Shown here: one piece after another, positions 5,472 through 10,254 of the stretch
How the letters are laid out: every line of letters starts with the position of its first letter
Position numbering within the stretch: the first letter of the stretch is position 1
IMG/VR virus record: IMGVR_UViG_3300044695_004066
Coordinates: 1-21,459 of that record
Direction: 5' to 3' (one strand)
Origin: a virus
Length of the DNA stretch: 21,459 bases
Made by a program: the position numbers and the translations under genes
The notes under the pieces: generated by a model
Told to the model about the DNA's origin: nothing
Seen by the model: the letters and a program-made list of their open reading frames with translations, nothing else
The model's database searches: none

Positions 5472-5824
5472 CACTCTTCCTTCCCGTTTACTGTATCCTG
5501 CCAAACTTTATTTCCCCAATCTGGGTGTGACCTGAAGCAGCTGCCATAGTATGCAACATCTCCAAGGTCATCACAGTGAACCCCAGTAAGCTCCCCTTTG
5601 ATAGATACCTTCCCGCTTCTAGTGAATATCCTGCGGACTGTATAGGTATCATTCCAAGCGCGGTCAATAGTCAAGCTGTACCCGTTGCTAATCGGTAAAG
5701 TGACGCCAGTGCTGCGCTTGATTACTCTCCCGCCACTTATAGCGAATAAATTATCTCTTCCCAGCTGCTCTATAGTCTCGGATATATTGCACTCTCTGAA
5801 CTCTTCTAGCTTTGTATCTTGCAT
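5471..5824 (-). CDS. conserved-type phage hypothetical, 117 aa
   Basis: This 117-aa protein begins MQDTKLEEFRECNISETIEQ. A beta-rich core follows: GGRVIKRSTGVTLPISNGYS, then IDRAWNDTYTVRRIFTRSGK, then ELTGVHCDDLGDVAYYGSCF. The core resembles actinophage hypotheticals I have seen before, but no function is attached to them. It ends VNGKEE on the ribosome site of the membrane gene. ATG 5824 sits in a TAATG overlap. Confidence 0.65.
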   Translation of the reverse strand: MQDTKLEEFRECNISETIEQLGRDNLFAISGGRVIKRSTGVTLPISNGYSLTIDRAWNDTYTVRRIFTRSGKVSIKGELTGVHCDDLGDVAYYGSCFRSHPDWGNKVWQDTVNGKEE

Positions 5825-5838
5825 TACGCTACCGCCTT
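5822..5838. repeat. 17-bp repeat at gene 3' end, copy 2
   Basis: Identical to 4691-4707. The flanking sequences differ, so the shared part is the junction itself, not the whole gene. Confidence 0.75.
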
Positions 5839-5970
5839 TGTATAGATACCGTAAGCAGCGTACAGCTTAGTGATCCGCTTTACTGCAGCTGCTGTCATTA
5901 CTGCCGCTGCTACTTCCTCGCCAGTCTCGATATCTACTAGGCGGATATAGCTCTTCTCTCTCCCTGCCAT
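5824..5970 (-). CDS. hypothetical basic protein, 48 aa
   Basis: This 48-aa product starts MAGREKSYIRLVDIETGEEV and continues with an alanine-rich helix (AAAVMTAAAVKRITKLY). It ends TKAVA from the same 17-bp end sequence as the gene at 4693-4845. ATG 5970 has AAGGGG seven bases upstream. It is the first gene after the second hairpin element, so it may head its own transcript or translation unit. Confidence 0.6.
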   Translation of the reverse strand: MAGREKSYIRLVDIETGEEVAAAVMTAAAVKRITKLYAAYGIYTKAVA

Positions 5971-6060
5971 TTTTTACCCCTTCCAAGGTAGGTTATTCCT
6001 AGTGCTTAGCCCTAGGCCATTCCTTACGGTATAGCTACCGTAAAGAATAGTCAAGCTCTA
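5971..6060 (-). repeat. intergenic hairpin element, copy 1
   Basis: This gap shares three blocks with 6707-6796: TACCCCTTCCAAGGT (5975-5989), TAGCCCTAGGCCA (6007-6019) and TAGTCAAGCTCTA (6048-6060). Between the last two lies a 13-bp stem, 6019-6031 with 6036-6048, with a TAGC loop and one G-U in the leftward RNA. Read leftward, the upstream stop TAG opens the element, then TTGACT, the hairpin, a CCTAGGGCTA block and the ribosome site. TTGACT followed after 17 bases by TACCGT could be a promoter overlapping the hairpin. Confidence 0.6.
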
Positions 6061-6420
6061 AGCTACTTCACGCGCTAGGCGTGGCGCATTCTCTCCCAGC
6101 TCTTCAGTGTCTGCAATATCAAACACATATCGCCAGCTGAAGCGCATTTTATCCTCTCCCGCTTCAGTGGTATAGCTGCCAGTAGGCACGAGAATAGCTG
6201 CGCCGCTGCTCCCCTTCTTTACGCTTCTTCCTGCGCTCTTCCAATCGTGGAAGCCAGCGCATTTCGTAGCTGTAGGCTTCTGCCATAGAATTAGAAGCCC
6301 ATTCCTCACGCTGTAATCTTCAAGCAGCGTAGTAGGTACTACAGTGCCGCGCTCTTCCATAATCTCCACTGCGTCAGCTAGTGAGCGTATAAATGCGGCC
6401 TTCTCTTCCTTGCTTCTCAT
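6058..6420 (-). CDS. ArdC N-terminal-domain (antirestriction-type) protein
   Basis: This 120-aa protein matches the N-terminal domain of ArdC antirestriction proteins, which binds single-stranded DNA and can help incoming DNA escape restriction. Diagnostic parts are YSVRNGLLILWQKPTATKCA (about 36-55), GFHDWKSAGRSVKKGSSGAA (56-75), a strand ILVP, and RYVFDIADTE near 96-105. Full ArdC proteins also have a metallopeptidase domain with HExxH; it is absent here, and the protein stops just after the first domain. It lies between two copies of the hairpin element with one partner gene. A role in countering host defence is a fair inference but untested. Confidence 0.8.
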   Translation of the reverse strand: MRSKEEKAAFIRSLADAVEIMEERGTVVPTTLLEDYSVRNGLLILWQKPTATKCAGFHDWKSAGRSVKKGSSGAAILVPTGSYTTEAGEDKMRFSWRYVFDIADTEELGENAPRLAREVA

Positions 6421-6424
6421 ATGC

Positions 6425-6706
6425 TTACTCTCCCGCCAGCTCTAACACTGCCCAGCTGCTGTTAGCGTTCAAGCGTTCAAGCTCAGCTGTAATCTCTTCC
6501 ACTGTAGAATTCTCAGTAATTGTAGAGATATCCCGCAAGGCTCCCGCGTTCATAGTATTGAATATGCCAGCGGGTAGATTTAGGATACTCGCTAAATAGC
6601 TGCTGTTTATACTCACCTTGCTATTGTAATTCTTTCCAGCGTAAGTAAATGGGAAATATACCCACTCAACAGCTGTCTCGCCCTTTACTTCTAGTGCTGT
6701 ACTCAT
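6425..6706 (-). CDS. hypothetical protein paired with ArdC-like gene, 93 aa
   Basis: This 93-aa protein is unrecognised. It begins MSTALEVKGETAVEWVYFPF, with strands TYAGKNYNSKVSIN, a turn (LNLPAGIFN) and a C-terminal helix (VEEITAELERLNA). ATG 6706 is chosen over the longer frame start because GGAAGGGG sits just upstream and it follows hairpin copy 2. Four bases separate its stop from the ArdC-like start, so the two are one unit between hairpin elements. Confidence 0.6.
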   Translation of the reverse strand: MSTALEVKGETAVEWVYFPFTYAGKNYNSKVSINSSYLASILNLPAGIFNTMNAGALRDISTITENSTVEEITAELERLNANSSWAVLELAGE

Positions 6707-6796
6707 TCTATACCCCTTCCAAGGTTTAGGATCTTTTCCTAGGCTAGCCCTAGGCCAGCGGCCAGCTCTTACGAGCTGGCAGCTAGTCAAGCTCTA
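6707..6796 (-). repeat. intergenic hairpin element, copy 2
   Basis: This is the second copy of the element at 5971-6060, with TACCCCTTCCAAGGT at 6711-6725, TAGCCCTAGGCCA at 6744-6756 and TAGTCAAGCTCTA at 6784-6796. Its hairpin has a different sequence but the same place: GCCAGCTC (6761-6768), loop TTAC, GAGCTGGC (6773-6780), an 8-bp perfect stem. CCTAGG occurs at both ends of a short dyad at 6738-6754. TTGACT is present on the minus strand but has no good -10 at 17 bases. Confidence 0.6.
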
Positions 6797-7039
6797 GCGT
6801 AGTGCTTCTATATCTGCCGCGTCTAGGTTAGTATCGTAGCTGTGGCCGCAATTAGGGCAGCTGATAGCTGCTAGGAAGCTGTCACCGTAAGGCTCTAGCC
6901 ATATAAACGCAGCTGGGCTATTGCATTCCTCGCAGATAGCTTTATGCTTCACAGTCTCTTCCTTAGCTGGCTCGCATATGCATAACCAAGCTACTTGGCC
7001 GCAGCTGTCGCAATAGTCAGCATTCACAGTCGTGTCCAT
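6794..7039 (-). CDS. double zinc-ribbon protein, 81 aa
   Basis: This 81-aa protein has two putative metal sites. The first uses YCDSCGQVAWLCIC (residues 9-22). The second uses ICEECNSPA (about 35-43) and SCPNCGHSYD (about 60-69), a classical ribbon. ATG 7039 is preferred over ATG 7066, because GGGAG lies upstream inside the neighbouring gene and the longer start has no ribosome site. It overlaps that neighbour by 23 bases. Its stop TAG is the first codon of hairpin element copy 2. Likely a nucleic-acid- or protein-binding adaptor. Confidence 0.6.
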   Translation of the reverse strand: MDTTVNADYCDSCGQVAWLCICEPAKEETVKHKAICEECNSPAAFIWLEPYGDSFLAAISCPNCGHSYDTNLDAADIEALR

Positions 7040-7133
7040 AGTAATACTCTCCCGCTTCCTCTTCATTAAGTAAGTCGAATATTCTGCCGCATTCTATGCA
7101 GCGGGCGCGTGTCTGTAGCTTGAAAGTCTCCAT
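7017..7133 (-). CDS. 38-aa cysteine-containing micro-protein
   Basis: A 38-aa frame giving METFKLQTRARCIECGRIFD, then an acidic turn and GHDCEC. It has C12-x2-C15 and C36-x-C38 with H34 nearby, enough for one zinc site. ATG 7133 is one base after the preceding stop. The frame contains the ribosome site of the following gene. Confidence 0.5.
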   Translation of the reverse strand: METFKLQTRARCIECGRIFDLLNEEEAGEYYYGHDCEC

Positions 7134-7134
7134 A

Positions 7135-7302
7135 TCAGTAACCTTTCCTAGATAGTGCCACTATGCCAGCTAGTACGCTGACAGCTAGCAAGGATATAAG
7201 TGTGAATAGGATAGTGCTCTCATATGTCAGCGTTACGCTGGGTAAAATTGCATATAGATAAGCTGGCGTAAAAATAGCTATTGCCGCGGTTATGCTTCTC
7301 AT
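7135..7302 (-). CDS. two-span membrane protein, 55 aa
   Basis: A 55-aa protein with two hydrophobic helices: ITAAIAIFTPAYLYAILPSV (about 4-23) and LFTLISLLAVSVLAGIVAL (about 32-50), with a short polar loop (TLTYEST) and a basic end SRKGY. Size and topology would suit a class II holin, but it lies far upstream of the transglycosylase in the operon. ATG 7302 has AAGGGG seven bases upstream in a TAATG overlap. A role in altering the membrane early in infection is an alternative. Confidence 0.6.
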   Translation of the reverse strand: MRSITAAIAIFTPAYLYAILPSVTLTYESTILFTLISLLAVSVLAGIVALSRKGY

Positions 7303-7445
7303 TACTTTACCCCTTGAAGATAGGCGCGAGCAGCTTCCCGCTGGTACTCTTTACACTCAGCACACCAGCAGACGCATTCTGCGAGCTTACTGTCGGAAGC
7401 TGAGCACACTGGGTGCTGTCCGTTGATACAGTGCTTCTTCTTCAT
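7302..7445 (-). CDS. cysteine-rich micro-protein, 47 aa
   Basis: A 47-aa protein starting MKKKHCINGQHPVCSASDSK. It has six cysteines (C6, C14, C24, C26, C28, C31) and H5/H11, then a helix (EYQREAARAYL). The ECVCWCAEC cluster suggests one or two zinc ions. ATG 7445 overlaps the preceding stop as ATGA; its TAA overlaps the next ATG. Basic start and metal knuckles fit a small nucleic-acid-binding protein, without proof. Confidence 0.55.
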   Translation of the reverse strand: MKKKHCINGQHPVCSASDSKLAECVCWCAECKEYQREAARAYLQGVK

Positions 7446-7618
7446 AGACTTAACCCGCAAGCTGCTAGGAAGCGGGAAGAATTGAATCTAGGGTTATCAC
7501 TCTCTAATTCTTCAGCTAATCGCTGGGCAATATCTGCGCCTATAGTCTCCGATAGCTCGCATATATTCGAGAAGCTAGCGAATACGCCAGCTATTAGCTC
7601 GTAGTCTTTCCGTGTCAT
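7442..7618 (-). CDS. actinophage-type MTRKDYELIA small hypothetical, 58 aa
   Basis: This 58-aa helical protein begins MTRKDYELIAGVFASFSNIC and ends in LAEELESDNPRF...RFLAACG, a pattern I recognise from many actinobacteriophage genomes, where it is annotated as hypothetical. It supports an actinobacterial host. It is the first gene of the leftward operon, about 45 bases downstream of the -10. ATG 7618 has AGGAAAG upstream. Function unknown. Confidence 0.75.
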   Translation of the reverse strand: MTRKDYELIAGVFASFSNICELSETIGADIAQRLAEELESDNPRFNSSRFLAACGLSL

Positions 7619-7635
7619 ATCTTTACTCTTTCCTA

Positions 7636-7654
7636 CAGCTGAGCTCTTCAGCTG
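7636..7654 (-). promoter_or_regulatory. 5' leader hairpin of the leftward operon
   Basis: CAGCTGA (7636-7642) pairs perfectly with TCAGCTG (7648-7654) over a five-base loop. It lies between the leftward promoter and the first gene, the same position a hairpin holds in the two repeated intergenic elements. It may affect RNA stability or access to the ribosome site. Confidence 0.4.
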
Positions 7655-7662
7655 ATACCCTT

Positions 7663-7691
7663 AAAGTACGCTACCGTATGCAGCGTGTCAA
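7663..7691 (-). promoter_or_regulatory. main leftward promoter
   Basis: On the minus strand TTGACA (7691 to 7686) is followed after 17 bases by TACTTT (7668 to 7663), a perfect -35 and a TAnnnT-type -10 as used by actinobacterial housekeeping sigma factors. It lies just upstream of the first leftward gene and no other gene lies between. It probably drives the whole micro-gene operon. Confidence 0.6.
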
Positions 7692-8070
7692 GCTAATAGC
7701 TGCGATATTAGGTAACAATATGGTAACGATTAGCTGAGAATTAGCTGTGAGATCTTAGCCCTAGAAGCTAGAAGCTGGCAGCTGTAAAGCTGCGCCAGCT
7801 GAGATAGCTGCGCCAGCTGGCCGCTGGGATAGGCCGCGAGAATAGCTAGCTAGCTGTCAAGCTGTAGGCATTTATTATATTAGGGTATAGAGACATATAG
7901 GGGAGAGGGTAGCCGATAGGGTAGCCTACCCAGCGGGAAATGCTATACGGTATAGTACAGCTGCAATAGCTGTAATAGCTGCAGCAGCTGCGCCAGCTGC
8001 GGCGAGCAGACCCCTAGGTGTTAAGTTTAGTGCGTGTGTAGTGTATGTACCCTCTACAGATATATTTCCT

Positions 8071-8090
8071 AAAGTGAACCCAGTCACTTA
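8071..8090. promoter_or_regulatory. operator-like dyad 1
   Basis: AAAGTGAACCCAGTCACTTA contains the dyad AAGTGA/TCACTT with six bases between. It is closely related to the site at 8117-8136, 46 bases downstream, and lies between the divergent operons. It probably binds a dimeric phage or host regulator. Confidence 0.55.
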
Positions 8091-8116
8091 TTAATGTCCT
8101 ATTTTGTACACATATT

Positions 8117-8136
8117 AAAGTGACCTTAGTCACTTT
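8117..8136. promoter_or_regulatory. operator-like dyad 2
   Basis: AAAGTGAC (8117-8124) and GTCACTTT (8129-8136) form a perfect 8-bp inverted repeat around CTTA. Together with dyad 1 it makes a two-site operator. It overlaps the -35 of the possible rightward promoter, so binding there would repress. Confidence 0.6.
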
Positions 8137-8149
8137 CCGTAAATACTTT
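8120..8149 (+). promoter_or_regulatory. possible rightward (late) promoter
   Basis: GTGACC at 8120-8125 and TACTTT at 8144-8149, 18 bases apart, use the same -10 as the leftward promoter. The -35 match is only partial. Its position just inside dyad 2 and ahead of the terminase leader is what makes it likely. Confidence 0.35.
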
Positions 8150-8157
8150 ATACCATA

Positions 8158-8184
8158 GGCAGGAAATGAGCTTTTTTTCCTGCC
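8158..8184. terminator. stem-loop with 9-bp stem downstream of the operators
   Basis: GGCAGGAAA (8158-8166) pairs perfectly with TTTCCTGCC (8176-8184) over a nine-base loop that contains part of a seven-T run. TTATAT follows. It could stop transcription in either direction or be the first stem of the late leader. Confidence 0.4.
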
Positions 8185-8340
8185 TTATATACAGTAGGGG
8201 CGGTAGTTATGATAGCCCCGTACAGCCTCGCTTCGGTCACCCTACGCGAGTCCCTAGGACGAGCCCTGACTTACCCCTCGCTACGCTGTAGCTTGCTCGG
8301 GAGTTTACGGTATCGGTGGTTGTGCAAAGCACAACTTTTA
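8185..8340 (+). other. GC-rich structured leader upstream of the terminase
   Basis: This stretch has several short stems: GGGGC/GCCCC (8197-8201 with 8215-8219), CTCGC/GCGAG (8227-8231 with 8246-8250), GTCC/GGAC (8250-8253 with 8257-8260) and GCTAC/GTAGC (8280-8284 with 8288-8292). It ends at an intrinsic terminator. Composition differs clearly from the neighbouring sequence. A leader RNA, a small RNA or a packaging (cos/pac) segment are all possible. Confidence 0.4.
8319..8339 (+). terminator. intrinsic terminator before the terminase gene
   Basis: GTTGTGC (8319-8325), AAA, GCACAAC (8329-8335), then TTTT. A 7-bp perfect stem with a three-base loop and T-run on the plus strand. It lies 47 bases before the terminase start, so late transcription must either pass it or start after it. 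Confidence 0.6.
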
Positions 8341-8385
8341 ATCGGGTGTAGTCTATCTATAACCCAATGAGATACTGGAGATCCA

Positions 8386-10245
8386 ATGGCTGAGAACTCA
8401 GCAGATATAGCAAAGCGAATCATCCTAGGATGTGTAGCTGAGGGTATGACCATTGAACAAGCCTGCCTATCGGCTGGTAAGTCTATGAAGACATACGAGT
8501 ACTACCGACGCACCGACAAGATCTTTACAGACAAGATTGATAGAACTCGCCTTGGGCTAAAGGATAAGTCCTTCGCGGCAGGCGATGTCCACGACATCTC
8601 ATTTGCCGAGTTCCGCCAACGCTTTCTAAACTCCAAGACCTTCCCCCACCAGCAGAACCTAGTGGATATGATCGAAGGCGTAGAACCTACCTGGCTGCAC
8701 CCTTCAATGAAGTTCGAGCAGGGTCTGGCCAATAACCGTATCCTTATTAACATTCCGCCAAACCACGCCAAGTCCATCACAATCACAGTGGACTACGTAA
8801 CCTGGCAGGTAGCCCGTAATCCTAACTTTCGTGTGCTGATTGTTTCCCAGACTCAGCAACTTGCCGCCGACTTTCTCTACGCCATCAAGCAGCGTTTGAC
8901 TCACCCTATGTATGAGAACCTTCAAAATGCTTATGCTGCTGGCGTAGGGTTTAACTCTAAGTCTGCTTCCTGGCAGGCTACCCGTATCACCTTTGGTGAT
9001 GAGCTTCGTGAATCCTCTGAGAAGGATCCTAATATCGAAGCCGTTGGTATCGGCGGTCAGATCTACGGCAAACGTGCCGATATGATTATCGTAGACGATG
9101 CTGTCACTCTTAAGAACGCCAATGAGTTTGAACGCCAGATCAAGTGGCTGACCCAGGACGTACGTTCTCGTCTTAACCCTACTGGTAAATTAATTATCAT
9201 TGGAACCCGCGTTGCTGCCGTTGACCTCTATCGAGAACTGCGTAACCCAGATCGCTATCCAGGTGGCCTAGTTCCTTGGAAGTACCTGGCTATGCCAGCA
9301 CTACTTGAAACAGATGAGGACCCTGACAAGTGGGTTACCCTGTGGCCAGCATCCGATGCTCCATTTGATGGGCAAGAAGAATCAGATCTTAATGAGGATG
9401 GACTATACCCAAGGTGGAATGGTCGTAACCTCTATAACGAACGTCAAGCAATGGACGCATCTACTTGGGCGCTGGTCTACCAGCAACAAGATATTTCAGA
9501 TGATGCCATATTCGATCCAGTATGTGTGAGAGGTTCCATTGATGGTATGCGTAAGGCGGGTAGGTTGGTTCCTGGTCATCCAGGCCATCCACGCGATGTC
9601 AATGGCTTTTCTTTTATTTGCGGTCTTGACCCCGCTATGGTTGGTGATACAGCCGCCGTTTGTTACGCTATTGATCGGGTTACTCATAAACGTTATATCG
9701 TTGATGCTATTAAGATCACTCGCCCTACGCCTGCTCAAATCCGTCAGCTAATCTTTGATTGGACTTCCCTCTATAGTCCTAGCGAATGGATTGTGGAGAA
9801 GAATGCGTTTCAATCTTTCCTTACGCAAGACGAAGGCATCCGTGCCAACCTTGCAAGCCGAGGCGTGTTACTGCGAGAGCATCACACGGGTAACAACAAG
9901 TGGGACTCAGGTTTCGGTGTTGCGTCTATGTCAACATTGTTTGGCACCAAGCAACACGATGGAAAGCACCACCGCGATAATTTAATTCATATGCCTAGTG
10001 ACCAAACTGAAAACATTAAGGCAATGATTGAACAATTAATTACTTGGTCCCCAACGACCAAGGGTAAAACAGATATGGTAATGGCGTTGTGGTTCTGTGA
10101 GATCCGCGCCCGTGAAATGCTTAACCAAGGTATCCACGCTGTACACCATATGAAAAACCCATTCCTGTCTCGTTATGAACAGGGCAAGCGAACAGTCATT
10201 AACATTGATGAACTGCTCGCAGAGAAAGATCGCACATTTATCTAA
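8386..10245 (+). CDS. terL: terminase large subunit with N-terminal HTH-like extension
   Basis: This 619-aa protein is the DNA-packaging motor and nuclease. The ATPase part has a variant Walker A, IPPNHAKS (123-130), a Walker B, MIIVDDA (233-239), and a coupling motif GTR (273-275). The nuclease part has D415 (CGLDPAM), E471 (WIVEKNAF) and D563 (KTDMVMAL), the usual acidic triad. Residues about 7-57 look like a helix-turn-helix (AEGMTIEQACLSAGKSMKTY) as found in small terminases, and no separate small-terminase gene is seen. ATG 8386 has GGAG five bases upstream. The portal gene follows at ten bases. Confidence 0.93.
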   Translation: MAENSADIAKRIILGCVAEGMTIEQACLSAGKSMKTYEYYRRTDKIFTDKIDRTRLGLKDKSFAAGDVHDISFAEFRQRFLNSKTFPHQQNLVDMIEGVEPTWLHPSMKFEQGLANNRILINIPPNHAKSITITVDYVTWQVARNPNFRVLIVSQTQQLAADFLYAIKQRLTHPMYENLQNAYAAGVGFNSKSASWQATRITFGDELRESSEKDPNIEAVGIGGQIYGKRADMIIVDDAVTLKNANEFERQIKWLTQDVRSRLNPTGKLIIIGTRVAAVDLYRELRNPDRYPGGLVPWKYLAMPALLETDEDPDKWVTLWPASDAPFDGQEESDLNEDGLYPRWNGRNLYNERQAMDASTWALVYQQQDISDDAIFDPVCVRGSIDGMRKAGRLVPGHPGHPRDVNGFSFICGLDPAMVGDTAAVCYAIDRVTHKRYIVDAIKITRPTPAQIRQLIFDWTSLYSPSEWIVEKNAFQSFLTQDEGIRANLASRGVLLREHHTGNNKWDSGFGVASMSTLFGTKQHDGKHHRDNLIHMPSDQTENIKAMIEQLITWSPTTKGKTDMVMALWFCEIRAREMLNQGIHAVHHMKNPFLSRYEQGKRTVINIDELLAEKDRTFI

Positions 10246-10254
10246 GGAGACACA

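Larger units (their letters stand above)
7621..8010. other. AGCT-dense non-coding segment
   Basis: No credible gene lies here. I count about 23 AGCT tetranucleotides in 390 bp, where about 1.5 would be expected for even base use. Many are CAGCTG or TAGCTG, including a triple AGCT run at 7844-7855. It also holds a GGGTAG-C-CTACCC palindrome (7919-7931) and direct GGTAAC repeats near 7711-7726. It could be a binding array, replication origin or packaging-related segment; the sequence alone does not decide. Confidence 0.6.

Noticed and set aside
3461-5824. CRISPR-like array suggested by recurring purine-rich motifs on the minus strand.
   Set aside because: The motifs are unequal, irregularly spaced and coincide with ribosome sites at gene junctions; there are no constant repeats or spacers.
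3429-5870. Plus-strand frames (for example near 3429-3761 and 4923-5123) opposite the micro-gene operon.
   Set aside because: They lie opposite coupled minus-strand genes, are rich in Ser/Pro/Leu from reversed codons, and lack ribosome sites.
8185-8340. A tRNA gene in the structured leader.
   Set aside because: No T-loop consensus, no 7-bp acceptor stem and no cloverleaf could be drawn.
8209-8370. A 53-codon plus-strand frame starting MIAPYSLASVTLRES with GGGG eight bases upstream.
   Set aside because: It runs across several stems and the intrinsic terminator, is unusually rich in Leu/Arg/Ser, and has no family resemblance. The RNA-structure reading fits better.
8271-8925. Minus-strand open frames across the leader and the terminase gene.
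   Set aside because: They run antisense to a strongly conserved gene, lack ribosome sites and have no recognisable composition.
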